A stretch of 64,000 bases of DNA. Origin: Tetrahymena thermophila SB210. Taxonomy: Eukaryota > Ciliophora > Oligohymenophorea > Hymenostomatida > Tetrahymenidae. Both the position numbers and the translations under genes were made by a program. Below the pieces are notes generated by a model. The model ran no database searches. It was not told the DNA's origin and saw only the letters and a list, made by a program, of their open reading frames with translations. How positions within the stretch are numbered: the first letter of the stretch is position 1; every line of letters starts with the position of its first letter. Where the stretch lies: NCBI RefSeq assembly GCF_000189635.1, contig NW_002476539.1, forward strand, positions 128,236-192,235. Reading direction: 5' to 3'. Of the stretch, positions 1 through 13,010 are shown in pieces.

Positions 1-379
1 ATCAAAATCATAAATCTTAATTTCATATATCTTTTTAACTTATAAAAAACAAACAGCTTAGAAATATACTAGAAAATATTTTTTTTAATTTCTTTATCAT
101 TAAAATTAATTTCAAGTATATTTGTATGCAAAAATTATTTATTTATGAATGATTTTTCAGATTATCTAAGTCCCTTTTTAAACTGGAAATGTAGGGTATA
201 TAAACATTAAATTGATATATAAAATAAATAAACACGCTTTTTTTAGTTCTACTTTATATTTTTTTCTTTTTATATATCAAATAAATGTAATGATTTACTA
301 TCGTTAATTAAAACTTGTTATATAAAATTTGCATTAATAATAATTAATTAATTAATTAGTTCTCTATTTATAAAGAAAA

Positions 380-982
380 ATGCAAATTTGGAGGATTTTA
401 ATCTTATCTTATTACACTTTTTTTTAGTAAATTCATGGCTCAACATATTCAGAGTATCTAACATGTTACTATGAATCATGTATTTAACTAGAATAGTAAT
501 GCTTAAACAATAATTAGTGTTAAGCAGTATGGAATTAGTTTAAGAGATGCTAAAATAAACTCTATTTCGTTGATCCAATCTAACAATGTGTTAAATAATA
601 TAAAAATGCAGAAGAATAAAATAAAATAACTTCAGATTTATTCAAGTGTTATGATAGTTGCAATGGATTAAATACTGGTATATGCAATATTTAGAAGATG
701 GATTACGAAAATTGCTAATTAGATAATTTATGCTATCAGAAAGACTTAGTTTACTTTGAAAAGTAGATGTAGTCTTGTTTAAAATAAAATTTAAAAGATT
801 GCGAAAAAAAAAATGATATCATTTGCATTTAAAAAGAAACAAACAGATGTATGATAATAAATTCAAAGTACTCTAATCATTTAAGTAATTTAATGAGTTG
901 TAAACTGCTTTATCTTTTAAAATCAACTAATATTCAAGCTTTCTATTCATTATGTCTTTTATTACTTTTATATTTACTATGA
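380..982 (+). CDS. Cys-rich secreted or GPI-anchored surface protein, 200 aa
   Basis: Single exon, ATG at 380, TGA at 980-982, read with TAA/TAG as Gln. The start gives a short hydrophobic N-terminus (MQIWRILILSYYTFF) that looks like a signal peptide. The body holds 16 cysteines, many in C-x3-C or C-x(6-12)-C spacing (CYYESC, CYDSC), and one more cysteine sits in the tail. The C-terminus ends in a run of Leu/Tyr (SLCLLLLLYLL) directly before the stop, as expected for a GPI-anchor signal or a terminal membrane segment. I recognise no named family. Ciliate surface proteins are often Cys-rich and GPI-anchored, so a cell-surface location is an inference. Gln is encoded mostly by TAA/TAG, which supports real coding. 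Moderately sure it is a gene, unsure of function. Confidence 0.7.
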
Positions 983-1581
983 AACTTAATTTACATAAAT
1001 TTCTAACAAGTCGGATTCATTTAATTTTTTGTAAATAAAACAAACAATATATAATTAATATAAACCCCATACTTTCATACATACACAAAAAAAATAATTT
1101 AAACAATTTTTTTTTTTGATATAAATATCTTTTAAAAATTTTTGTATTTTTTATCACTGATTGTAAATACAAAATAGAAATATTTACATAAAATAAATAA
1201 AAATTTATTGTAATATATTTTAATGAAATAGCTTGAAAGTTATTATTAATTATACTAAAACAGTATAATTTTTACTTTTTTTAATGCTAAATATTTATTT
1301 TTAATAATTTTACCTAATCTTTTATAAATTGAATTTGATTATTTTAAATTTAATATAAAATCCACATATATCTTATACATTTTAATTCATCAAATCAATC
1401 TAATTTAATTTATTACTTTATCTAAAGTCATATAAATAAAATTCTTTTTTAACATTTAAATATGTTTTAAGCAAAATATAACTTCAATTCAGTAAGAGTA
1501 ATTTAGTAAAACTGTTTTACAATTTTTTCAGTTTTATGGTTAATAATTTAAAATATTTACAAAATTTTATGCTATATAGTT
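983..1581. other. Intergenic, AT-rich
   Basis: Very A+T-rich spacer between the convergent ends of the Cys-rich gene (+) and the next gene (-). I see no ORF with coding character, no RNA gene and no repeat family in it. It probably contains both 3' ends. Confidence 0.6.
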
Positions 1582-4500
1582 TCATTCATTTATTAAAAGC
1601 TAAACAAGTTCCTCTTTTTTACCAAAGGTTATTATATTTCTATTTTTTTCTAATAAGGCAGCTTACTTTTCTCTTAAATTTTGCTCCACTAAAGTAGTAC
1701 TATGTTTCTTTTATCCAGCACATATGTCAACAGATTTATTTAAGTATTTTTGATTCTAATTTTTATAAATAAAATTCAATAAAATTAAATTAGAAATCTA
1801 AATAAAATGATTTGTTTATTAAATGTTTATTTTGGATTAAAAGAATCCATAAATAAATAAATAGTTTTGAAATAAAAGAATAAATCTGATTGTTTGAAAA
1901 ACTTATCAGATTTCTAAAATACTTTTTAAATTTGAAATGCTAAACTTAAATCTTATTAAATAAATTTACATTTAGGTATTTAGGTGCTGCTGCTGTATTA
2001 TTTATTTTTGTTTTTGATTATGCAAAGTGATCTATGTGAGTTATGTTCAATTTATTATTGTTATTCGAGTTATTCATATCAATTCCATTGTTTACTGCAT
2101 TTCCACCTGTTAATGAATTATTTTTAACTCTTTATCTTTATTTACTGCTAGAGACTCTTTTTTGCTCTTAATTAAAAATATCTTAAAGTATAGCTTGTTT
2201 TTTCTTTTAGAAAGCAGGAATTTAAGGTAAAACAATTCCTTGAGTGTCTGCCTTTTATTGTTCTTTACTATTTTCTAGCTATGATTTTTATTGTACTTAT
2301 TGTTGAGTAGGATTATCATGAGTGATGGATCTTTTATACCTACCATCTACATTATTTTCCTTTGTTTTATTTTGATTTTTTGTTTCTTGTTTATTATTAT
2401 TGAATGATGGATTAGGGACGTAGTTTTTAAAGTAATTTGGATTGATATTATTGTATTTGTATTAAGTATTTGCATCCACTTGAGAGCTAATTCTTTTTCT
2501 TTTTACTTAAGTATCTTTTATTACTAAATGATCTGCTTTATACCCATTTACACTAGCTTAATAAACACTGTTTTCTTTTTAAGTTTCTTCATCTAAATCG
2601 TTCACATTTTAATTTTCATCAACTAATTATTTAAATTTATATTTTTTGTTTCTTATTTCATAAATTTATTTAATTGAATTACTTAGCATAGAAGCGACTC
2701 TTTATTTTTTGAATTCTTTTTCTTCTCTTTCAAAACTCTTTATGTCTTCTTGCTATGTAATATTCTCTCTTGAGTTCAAATCTCCTCTTTACGTAAATGT
2801 ACCTCTACTATTAGACATTTATTATTATCTAAACTGAGGTTCTTAAAACCTAGAATCTTCTATTAATTTAAAATATTCATTTCTGGTCATTTGCTTCTTT
2901 TTATTCTCATCTTAATCTGTTGAAGGTTTTTCATCTGGCAACTAAATAAATATTTTATAATTTATTTATTTATTGATATAATTTAAGTAAATTTTTATCT
3001 TTCTCATTCAAATTTGAATCACAATTTATTTAATAAAAATTAAAAATAATCAATCTTAAATATTTTAAAATGAATTGAATTTTATTTCAACTGCTTTTTG
3101 ATGGATTATTAAGCAAACAAATAAGAAGAATTGGGAGTTTTTCAATAGTAGATTAAATATTATTTTCAGATAATAATAAGAAAACAAAATATTTCTTTTT
3201 TATTATCATAAAATTTGTTAAAGTATCAAAAATTTAAAATCTTTAAGGATAATTTAATAATTTTCATGTCTCAAAGTTATTTATTATTTGTTACAAAAAT
3301 GCTATTTTATTTCAGATTCATTTTTCAAAAGGAAATTATTTTTAACATTTAAAGCAAATAAAATATTCTCATTAAAAATGTTTAAAATTTCAATTTAAAA
3401 AGTAAAAAATATGAAAATGATTTAATAATGATAATTATTACTTTTGTCACCTCATTACCATTTTGATACTCTGTAAGTTTGACTCCATCACGAATGGTCA
3501 TATAGGGAATCATAGAAGTCTATCTCATATTTCCATTATTGTAAACTTCATCAGGGATTTCTTCCTTTTTGGCTTGCTTGGGAGGAGCTGGCTAGACATT
3601 TTATTTCAAAGTTCTTTATTTTGCAGGAACTTCTTGGCCTTCTTCAATAGGAATGTTGAGAATCTTCTTTTTCAAAGCTTCCTCCATTCTCCACTTAGAA
3701 TCTATTGAACTTCTTCTTCTGTTTATAGAAGAATCAAGGTTAGAAACTTGACTATTTGAAGATTATTTTCTTCTAGCTTTTTCAACGTGATTAGAATTTC
3801 CTGATTTTGCAATTGATTTTATTTTCTCTAAATCATCCTTTTATTCTTAAGTTAATTTCGAAGTATCTGCTTCGATAATTTCATCTTTGCTATCTTTATT
3901 CTTCGATGACTTTATCTAAAACCTTTAAATTTCCATAAAAGCAATTAACTTCAATCATCATATAAATTATTTTTTAGATTTACGGTACTGTGCATACAAG
4001 AGGTTACTAATCAATTTGTTTCTTCTTATTAAAGAAAATAGGCTATCCATTATAATCGTACGTGTAGGATTTTCCATCCAAATCTTTTCTTGCTTTCTTT
4101 TTAAATTCTTCAATCTTTTTTTCCTTTTTTAGTTATTTTAAAGTTGTAAATAAATAGAATAAAAAAGCAATAGATTAATTTATAATTTTGATAATATTTT
4201 TGAATAAAATTTAATCATTTTCAATAATTTGCTTACTTCCTCTTATCTTAATTTCTCTTACTCCTTCTTTTTTTGGAGTTCTTTAAGCTAGAGATTATAA
4301 ATTGTTCTCATTTTTTATTCTTCATTCAATAACAATTGATCTTCCAAAGTTTTCTCTGGCTCTGGGATAGGTATTAGATCATTTTCAGGTTTCTTTCTTT
4401 TAGTCTTACCAAGTTCTTCTGTTATTGTTGAAGACATAGGCTTTATTTTTAAATAAACAATTAAAAACATAGTAATTGATTTGCATATTATGTATTTGAG

Positions 4501-5125
4501 TATAACTTACCCTTAATTTAGAACGGGTTGAATTAAATGTTTTCTAAGTCCTATAGGGACTAGTAGGTTACTAAATTAGGTCATCAACTTATTCGTCTTC
4601 TAAATCTATCATTTAAAACAATTGAATTATTGCTAAATAAATCTCTAAATTTGCTAATTTTACTGATAAGTTTTTTATCTATGTTAATTGCATATGCTGA
4701 ATGTGCATCGTAATGGTTTTTAGGTATTTTTTCTTCTTTTAGTTCAGAATGATCATTAAATCTATTATCCTATTTTCTGAATTGCAATCTTATTATATCA
4801 TCAATTAAAGTAAACATTGTATCTGTTGTGTGTTAAGCGACCTATTATTATATTGAATTTTTTATTAGCTTTGCTTGAAACAAAAAAAAATGCAAGTAAA
4901 AGTATATTCTACTTTAGATTATAGATAATGATCGTATAGCACTTTAGCTCCTTCATCTATCAAATGATCTATAAACTATTTTGCTAACAATTCGCCAGCA
5001 AATTATTGCTCATCGTAAACACTTATGTGTGTTTCTTCAAAATTCAATATTGGCTCTTACTTTTATTCTGCATTTTATTTATTGGCTTTTCTTTATCTGA
5101 CCTATGAACTCGACTTTCTATCCAT
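1582..5125 (-). CDS. Charged multi-exon protein, about 816 aa, unknown function
   Basis: Proposed exons (minus): 5125-4913, 4841-4664, 4599-4511, 4440-4237, 4123-3984, 3922-3442, 2941-1970, 1755-1582. All phases agree and the sum is 817 codons including TGA. The N-terminal part (FIDHLIDEGAKVLYDHYLQS, then an Ile/Leu/Phe-rich helix) looks like a small folded domain. A middle segment reads YTYDYNGQPIFF, and the rest is Lys/Glu/Gln/Asn-rich and probably disordered, with a basic helical C-terminus ending in LVQLLINE. There is a weak, unverified resemblance to the animal C2orf81 family in overall order. The join at 4600-4663 is the least certain: without it, the upstream frame stops at 4584 and a separate ATG at 4612 could start a second gene. 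The single-gene model avoids overlapping reading frames. The last exon is supported by a coherent charged helix and TGA at 1582. Confidence 0.65.
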
Positions 5126-6192
5126 AACTTTGGCAAAAAAAGATTAATTTTTATTTGAAACCTTGTGTTAATTAATTAATTAATATTAACTTTTTGAAAT
5201 TAATAAATTAAATTAATACAAATTAGTTGAATAAGCAATAAGTTATTGATTGCTTAATCATTCCAACTACCACTATTTTTATAAACAATGCTTTATCCAT
5301 AAAATGATTGGATAATCTTTTTACCGAATACATCTATCTTTTTTAATTAAAAGATTACTTTCTACTCTCACATTTTAAAACAAAAACAAGATGAAAATAA
5401 AGAAACAAACAGATAAATACATACATACATATACACATAAAGAAAGAAAGATATAATTATAATTTATATAATTTTCTATCCATTTTAAATCAAAATATAT
5501 AGCAATTTAGCAAATATATAGACATATCTATATCAAAACAAATTAATTTTTTTTAGAAATATTGTTTTTTTTAATTAGCATTTTGAAAGTAAAAATATTA
5601 AATTAGTACAAGTTAATTGAATAAGTAAAATTTATTTTTTTTATTATTAAAAAGACCACCATTTTTTTAAATATGTATTTATCTAAATATGTTTTTCTAT
5701 TATCTTTTACCATATTTATCTATTAATTATTACAATAATTTCTACTTTTATATTGAAAAAATATAAAGCAAACATACATATAATCAAAGATAAATATAAT
5801 ATAAAAAAAATATTCAAATTAACTATTTCTTTCAAATCTAAAATAATTAAATTTATAAATATGTTTGTTTGTTTCTTTTATAAAATAATTAAGTTTCAAA
5901 TATTATACTTGAAATTAAACAGCTTGCAGCTAAAAAATTATTCAAAAATTTAAATATCAAAATAAACGTATTTTATATATTATAGGTATCAATTTTTGCT
6001 TTGTGTATTAATTAATAAATTGCTTATGTATGAAGAAAAAACTAATCAATTTGGTATGATTTAAACTATTTTATTTTTTAATTTGAGATAAAAGGAAAAA
6101 TAATCTAATTAAAAAAAGAAAGGAAGATAATTGTTTTAAATCAAAGAGTTAATATATAAGAAAAATTGCAGATAGATAATATTAGATTAAAA
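5126..6192. promoter_or_regulatory. Divergent intergenic region, promoters of both neighbours
   Basis: About 1 kb of AT-rich DNA between the minus gene starting at 5125 and tandem copy A starting at 6193, so it should carry both 5' regions. Reading frames open to about 66 codons near 5753 have poly-Lys/Ile composition typical of AT-rich spacer and no coding features. It contains a diverged version of the element conserved upstream of the other array members (about 5930-5985). Confidence 0.5.
5930..5985 (+). promoter_or_regulatory. Diverged conserved upstream element of tandem copy A
   Basis: Matches the element found upstream of copies B, C and D (AAATATC..AAAATAAA..TATTTTATATATTATA), ending roughly 205 bases before the ATG of copy A. 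The match is weaker than among B, C and D. It may be a promoter or part of the 5' UTR. Confidence 0.4.
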
Positions 6193-8412
6193 ATGAATTA
6201 AGTATAGACTGCTGAAAACCTTAATTTAAACGAATAAGAACTACTTTTATTATCAAAGTCATATAGAAGCTGCCCTTAACATCCTAAGAATTGGATTGTT
6301 TCTCTAAGTACAAACCCTAACTCTATTCAATTTCTCTAATGTGCCAGATGCCTATCTTAAAATCCTAATTAGAGTACTCTAGATCTTTTTAGTCTTATTG
6401 AAGAAAATGAAAAAACTCTCTTTCATAATTGGCCTGTATAAGGTGACAACTAACTTTAGTAGAATCTTTAAATGATATTTTAAGGTGATTTCTCTGTAGA
6501 AGGCTTATAATAGAAGATTATTTCATATTTCTAAGATTTAAGAAAATCAATCGAACAAAGAATCAATGAAAAAGAATAATAAATGCTTCAGTAAGCTAAG
6601 TCTCTATGGAATATAGGTGAGTAGGTTATCACTTAATACAACTAATTTGCTGAAAAAGATAACTTGAAGAAAATTATTACATAGCTAAATGGTGATTTCA
6701 ACAAATAAAATTTACTTCTGAAAGAAACAATTTGCAGAATTTTTAATAATCAAAATAATTATAAGCAAATTTTGTAAGAAACAGTTAATCGTTTTAAAAA
6801 TTTGAAATCTTTAATTAACTTTGATACAGCTTAGGAAATCAATTAGAATATTTTACAACTTTTAGATTCAATTGATATGTTTGTAATCAAAAATTTCTAA
6901 GACATCAAAGTAAACACATATTCCTAAAATTAAGATTTTAAATTTGATAATTTGAATAATGTGAAAGTTGAAGACATAACAACGAGTCAGTTAATAGTAA
7001 AATTAATAAGCAACAAGCTAAATTACTGCTCTGAAGAATTACTTGCAAAACTCTAGGAAATAATAAAAAAAGTATCCCTTGTAATCGACTAACATGATGT
7101 AAAAGATTATCTGAATGAAGACTTAATTAAAATAGCTTTTTAAAAATTAGAAAGCAATTAGGTAATTTAAAATGATTAAAATAATTAAAAAAAATAAATT
7201 CTTATGAATTTAATATCAAATAAATTTAATCATTGTTCTTAGAACTTTTTAAACAATTTATAAAATATTTTTGATTAGATATTACCATTTATTAATAATA
7301 TTGATTTTTCAAATTATTTATTACCTGGTAAATAATCTATAACTGGTGAGTAGCTAACTGAACAGTAAATCATAGAAATATCAAATTTAACAAAAAGAAT
7401 AGAAACAAATAATATGATGAATAATTAAAATGAAATATAATAATAATAATAAGAATAATAACTTAACTAAGATATCAAAAATCTAATTTCATTAATCGAA
7501 AATAAAACAAACTTTTGTAGTGCTTAGTTTATTTAAAATGCGAAAGAAGTTACAAATAATAACAAATAAATAATAAAAAATTTATTCTTGAATGAAAACA
7601 TTTTCTAAAATGGTCATAATACAAATATAAATTTCTCTAAGTTTAATGAAAATCAACTAAATAACTTACAAAAATTAGCAGATAAAATTTCAGAGCTTTC
7701 TTTAAAGTTTGGAGATAATTATTACAACAGTTAATTTCCTATGAATGAATAATAAAATTATTCTTAACTAGTATCACATTTACTTGGTATAAACAAAATT
7801 ATGGATAAATTATTAGTTGACTTTCCAATTCTAGAAACTTAATAATTTACTTCTTTAAAATTAAATATTGATTTTTTAAAAACAGATAGAGAAGAAAGCT
7901 AAAAATTAATTTTAGAAAAAAATGAAAAAAATAATAATTATATAGTCAAATAACCTTAGAAACTATATGGTTAAATTATGACAAAATATAAGTTGGAACC
8001 TAATTTAAACTATATATTTAGATGCAAACTTAACAAATATTTAAACTGTGGTGGTATTTGTTTTGGAATTATGAAAACAGAAAGTAAAAATAATAGTTCA
8101 TTAGACAAGTAAGACTGTTGTTTTTTTTCAGGTAGTAGTAAACATGGATTAAATAAAATTATAAAAGGAAAGAATTTATATGAAGTAAGAGATTAGATTA
8201 ATTTTGTTGAGATAAGAGTAAATGTATAGACAAGAAAAGTGCTATTTATGGATTATCCTCATTACAAAAATATTAATTAAATGAATGAAGAAAATATGTT
8301 AGTAAATACAGATTATAGTTTTGGAGTATATTTTAATGCCCCAGGCGATGACTATGAAGTAGAAATAGAAACTCAAATTGTAGATGATTAAAGTTTAAAT
8401 TATTATTTATGA
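6193..8412 (+). CDS. Tandem family copy A: Zn-motif / coiled-coil / SPRY-like protein, 739 aa
   Basis: Intronless, ATG at 6193, TGA at 8410. Near residues 27-55 it has C-P-x-H ... C-A-R-C, a C-x2-H/C-x2-C pattern suitable for one zinc ion, like half of a B-box or a small treble clef. A Gln/Asn-rich, mostly helical middle of about 500 residues follows, with a polyQ run. The C-terminal ~140 residues (from about KLEPNLNYIFRCKLNKYLNC to DDYEVEIET) have the strand pattern of a SPRY/B30.2 domain (x-FRC-x-GGICFGIM..., then a WxE-like EVRD and FMDYPHYKNI). The order zinc motif, helical region, SPRY recalls TRIM proteins but there is no RING. Compared with B-D it lacks about 14 residues in the middle (after ESNQV). 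Function unknown; protein or ligand binding is inferred. Confidence 0.85.
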
Positions 8413-9426
8413 GTATCAAATGAATAAAAGTAGAAACATTAAAATTAAAAAGGAATAATTTACTTAAAATAAATATTAATTGACTTTATAATAGTATTTT
8501 TAATGAAAATAATTTTGATATTTGTGAAATTAATTAACAAATATTTTAATTATTAAGTGTTTATTTATTTACTTTTCTATTTTAATAGTTAGTTTTTATT
8601 TTATTTAGAATTCTTCATTTTTATTTTTATTTCTTTTATTTTTATTTGTATTATTACTTCTTTTCTTTTGATATTCTACTCTAAGTTTTATTGGAACTTC
8701 TTCAGTTTAAAAAAAAGTCTTTCTTTCTTTCTTGCATTTTATTTCATTTCTTTTGGTTTGATTTGGATTATTCTTATTTTAGTTTTGATTATTTTTTAGA
8801 TTCCTAATCTTATTTTTATTGATATTAATATTCTTAAAATGATAAATCATAAAATATTTTAATAAAATGAAAAAATAAATAGTTGAATATAAATATATTA
8901 ATTAATTAGTGAAAAAATAAAAATAAACTGTGTTCATTTATTTATTAAGAGTCATTTTATTTGAAACAAACAACAATACATATTATCCATAAAACTTCGG
9001 GAAATTAAATTTATATTTAATCTATAATTAGGTGAAAATAAAAAGATATGGTGTATTCATTTATTGATCTCATATACTATATTTATATAATTATATATGC
9101 CTTTCAAATATCAATAAATTTAAATTTATAAACATGTTTCTTTTATAAACTAATAAATAAATTTCAAATCTTTTGCTTGAAATTAGACAACTTGTATCTA
9201 AAACAATATTCTAATATCTAAATGTCAGTCAAAATAAAGATATTTTATATATCATTGCTTGCTGCTATTTGTTTATTTCAATTAATACTTCTCTGTATAT
9301 TATATAATAAATTGCATAAATATTAAGAATAAGCTTATAAATATATTTAGTAAAATTAAAAATATTATTTATATTTTAAAAGAAAAAATAAAGTAAGAAA
9401 GAATTTCAGATCATATCAGATTAAAA
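8413..9426. other. Spacer between copies A and B
   Basis: Contains the shared 3' flank of copy A, a T-rich tract at about 8575-8840 and the 5' region of copy B. On the minus strand the T-rich tract can be read as an Asn/Lys-rich peptide, but with low complexity and no clear start, so I do not call it a gene. Confidence 0.5.
9204..9252 (+). promoter_or_regulatory. Conserved upstream element, copy B
   Basis: A block of about 49 bases containing TCTAAATGTCAGTCAAAATA followed by AAGATATTTTATATAT, starting 223 bases before the ATG. It is almost identical upstream of copies C and D, and is better conserved than the DNA around it. Confidence 0.55.
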
Positions 9427-11697
9427 ATGAATTAAGTATAGATTGCTGAAAACCTTAATTTGAGTGAATAAGAACTACTCTTATTATCAAAGTCATATAG
9501 AAGCTGCCCTCTTCATCCTAAGAATTGGATTGTTTCTCTCAGTACAAACCCTAACTCTACTCAATTTCTCTAATGCGCCAGATGCCTATCTTAAAATCCT
9601 AATTAGAATACTCTTGATCTTATAAGTCTTATTGAGGAAAATGAAAAAACTCTTTTTCATAATTGGCCTGTATAAGGAGACAACTAACTTTAGTAGAATC
9701 TTTAATTGGTATTTTAAGGTGATTTCTCTGTAGAAGGCTTATAATAGAAGATTACATCATATTTTTAGAATTTAAGAAAATCAATCCAAGAAAAAATAAA
9801 TCAAAAAGAATAACAAATGCTTTAGTAAGCTAAATCTCTATGGAATATAGGAGAATAAGTTATCATTTAGTACAACTAATTTGCTGAAAAAGATAACTTG
9901 AAGAAAATTATTACATAACTAAATGGTGATTTCAACAAATAAAATTTACTTCTGAAAGAAACAATTTGCAGGATTACTAATAATCAAAATAATTATAAGC
10001 AAATTTTGTAAGAAACAGTTAATCGCTTTGAAAATTTGAAGTCTTTAATTAACTTTGATACAGCTTAGGAAGTCAATTAGAATATTTTACAACTTTTAGA
10101 TTCAATTGATATGTTTGTAATCAAAAATTTCTAAGAAATCAAAGTAAATACACATTCCCAAAATTAAGATTTTAAATTTGATAATTTAAATAATGTGAGA
10201 GTTAAAGACTTGACAACGAGCCAGCTAATAGTAAAATTAATAAGCAACAAGCTAAATTACTGCTCTGAAGAATTGCTTGCTAAACTCTAGGAAATAATAA
10301 AAAAGCTATCCCTTATAATCGACTAACATGATGTAAAAGATTATCTGAATGAAGACTTAATTAAAATAGATTTTTAAAAATTAGAAAGCAATTAGGTAGA
10401 TTTGATTAAGTATATATCAGAATATATTAATATAAATCATATTCGAAATGATCAAAATAATTAAAAAAAATAAATTCTTATGAATTTAATATCAAATAAA
10501 TTTAATCATTGTTCTTAGAACTTCTTAAACAATTTATAAAATAATTTTGATTAGATTTTACCTTTTATTAATAATATTGATTTCTCAAATTATTTATTAC
10601 CTGATAAATAATCTATAACTGGTGAGTAGCTAACTGAACAATAGATCATAGAAATATCAAATTTAACAAAAAGCATAGAAACAAATAATACAATGAATAA
10701 TTAAAATGAAATAGAATAATAAGAATAATAGCTTAACTAAGATATTAAAAATCTAATTTCATTAATTGAAAATAAAACAAACTTTTGTAGTGCTTAGTTT
10801 ATTTAAAATGCAAAAGAAGTTACAAATAATAACAAATAAATAATAAAAAATTTATTCTTGAATGAAAATATTTTCTAAAATGGTCATAATACAAATATAA
10901 ATTTCTCTAAGTTTAATGAGAATCAACTAATTAACTTACAAAAATTAGCAGATAAAATTTCAGAGCTTACTTTAAAGTTTGGAGACAATTATTATAACAG
11001 TTAATCTCCTATAAAAGAATAATAAAATTATTCTTAAATAGTATCATGTTTACTTGGTAATAACAAAATTATTGATAAATTATTAGTTGACTTTCCAATT
11101 CTAGAAACTCAATAATTAACTTCTTTAAAATTAAATATTGATTTTTTTAAAACAAATTTTAGAGATAGTTAAAAGTTAATTTTAGAAAAAAATAAATAAA
11201 ATAATAATTATATAGTCAAATAACCTTAAAGTCTTTTTGGTTAAATTATGACATGTAATAAGTTGGAACCTAATCTAAACTATATATTTAGATGCAAAGT
11301 TAGCAAATATTTAAATTGTAGTGGTATTATTTTTGGAATTATGAAAACAAAATTTATACATAGTCAAGAGTTGTATAGTGAAAACTGTTGTTTTTATTCT
11401 AATAGTAATGGTTTTGGATTAAATAAAATTATATAAGGAAAGAATTTAAATGAAGTAAGAGATTAGATTAATTTTGTTGAGATAAGAGTAAATGTATAGA
11501 CAAGAAAAGTGTTATTTATGGATTATCCTCATTACAAAAATATTAATTAAATGAATGAAGAAAATATGTTAGTAAATACAGATTATAGTTTTGGAGTGTA
11601 CTTTAATACCCCAGGCGATGACTATTAAGTAGAAATAGAAAGTTATGTTGTAGATGATTTAAGTTTAGATAAGCAATAACATTGTAGCATTTTTTGA
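9427..11697 (+). CDS. Tandem family copy B, 756 aa, altered C-terminus
   Basis: Intronless paralogue with an open frame from ATG 9427 to TGA 11695. It has the same N-terminal CPLH...CARC motif, helical middle and SPRY-like end as its neighbours. The variable loop of the C-terminal domain (after FGIMK) differs from A, C and D, and the flanking Cys-Cys-Phe is kept. After DDLSLD the sequence departs abruptly from the family: instead of QYL and stop it reads KQQHCSIF and stop. The homology break lies near 11671, at the edge of the spacer with the Tc1 relic, so this copy has probably lost its original last codons and 3' flank. The domain itself looks intact. Confidence 0.85.
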
Positions 11698-12229
11698 GAT
11701 TCAAACCCAAAAGTTTAATTTAATATTATATTCTACTTTTTCAACTTTTTATCTCTTTCAAGTCTGTCTATGTCTTCTTAGGATAGCATTAGATTAATTA
11801 AATTCCTATTACATCAATAAATATTATGTTTTAGATTATTTTTCCATTTAATTTTTTTCATATTTTTGCTATATTCTACTCTTTATTACTTCTATTATTA
11901 TGTTAATGCAATCAAAAATAAATGGTATTTATGCAAAAAAAGTTTGATAACTGAAAGAATTCTTTTAGATTTTTTTTATTTTTGAAAACTCTTATATTTC
12001 TAGATAATATTAAAGGTAAATAATAATATATATATAATTAGATTATATTACTTCATTGCATTTTATTGAATTATTTAAGTTAAGTTTTAGGAAATAAACA
12101 TAGGATATTATAATTAAGTTACATAAAATTAAAAAGAAATAAATATAAAATTTCAATTAATTATTTCTCCATTTTTTTAAATAACATTGTGTAACTAAAT
12201 AGTAATATTACTAATTCAATTATGTATCA
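11698..12229. other. Non-homologous spacer 3' of copy B
   Basis: AT-rich DNA that does not match the 3' flanks of copies A, C or D. I could not find clear terminal inverted repeats. It probably came in with, or was rearranged around, the transposon relic that follows. Confidence 0.45.
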
Positions 12230-13010
12230 ATTATTATATGTCTTTATCTTGTAACAAAGTTTATTTAACAACCTTTTTAAAATTATTAAAATTTTTTATT
12301 TAATCAAATCTTTTTTCAGTTTTTTTCTTAAGCATAGCCCATACTCTTTGGATGTTATTTATATCTGGGCTCTATGCTGCCCATCCCAGTATTTAAATTT
12401 TTTGAGATTAAAAATATTCTTTTATTTTTTATCAACGCGAGGTCGAGCATAATCATGTTAGAAGCATGAAAAATCTAATTATTTAAATTCTCCTTTTTAA
12501 AAAAACTTTATAAAATTTTATAATTTGAATCTTGATTTAATACACCATCAACAATTTGAATAGAGATAGCTCCTGAAATGTGAATGGCTCCCAAAATCAT
12601 TATCTTTTTTGGCCACCTTTTTACTTTATACTTAATCTGTATATCATTTTATCAGTTATGTCATATGTAACTAGTTTCTTTATTAATTAGTAATCCAAGT
12701 TTTATAATTAAATATGCATGAACTTATCTTTTTTCTATTAAGATCTAAGAATTCTCCTAGCTCATAGTACTTTTAGTCTTTTATTTTTAGTATAAATCTC
12801 AATAACTTTCATAGATTTTGATTATTCCTAATAATTCTCATGTAAAGCACTGACTAATGTGTTGGGGAGACATTTTGAGGGTTAGCCTCTAATAATTTTT
12901 ATAAATCCCTCTTACTTGATCCTGGGCTATTATCAAAAAAGTCAATTTGCTGTTAGACAAATTCTTTATCCAATTTTTTTTCTCTAAGAGTTATTTTCAA
13001 ATTAAAAAAT
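12230..13010 (-). pseudogene. Tc1/mariner transposase relic (DDE_3 type)
   Basis: The minus strand contains the family signature WAAQSPDINNIQRVW (normally W-P-x-Q-S-P-D-L-N-P-I-E), about 12311-12400. Upstream is RWPKKIMILGAIHISGAIS followed by QIVDGVLNQD, matching the catalytic core of Tc1 transposases, and further upstream a helix-turn-helix-like stretch (FFDNSPGSSKRDLQKLLEA). These pieces lie in different frames with internal TGA codons. The final catalytic Glu is Gln in this copy, and the motif around the second Asp (normally QQDNA-x-H) is degraded to FHASN. So it is an old, inactive copy. It sits in the enlarged spacer between array copies B and C. I did not find convincing terminal inverted repeats or TA target duplications. 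Confidence 0.8.

Noticed and set aside
3463..3708. Plus-strand frame of 81 codons
   Set aside because: Antisense to a confident exon of the minus gene 1582-5125; composition is the complement of a Glu/Lys-rich coding strand.
5753..5953. Plus-strand frame rich in Lys/Ile/Phe
   Set aside because: Composition of random AT-rich spacer, no domain, and it overlaps the conserved upstream element of copy A.
6193..8412. Bacterial-style reading with TAA/TAG stops (many short genes)
   Set aside because: Under the standard code the array and the conserved genes break into fragments; reading TAA/TAG as Gln restores full-length conserved proteins ending in TGA.
8560..8840. Minus-strand Asn/Lys-rich frame in the A-B spacer
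   Set aside because: Low complexity, derived from T-rich DNA, no clear start or stop; too weak to call.
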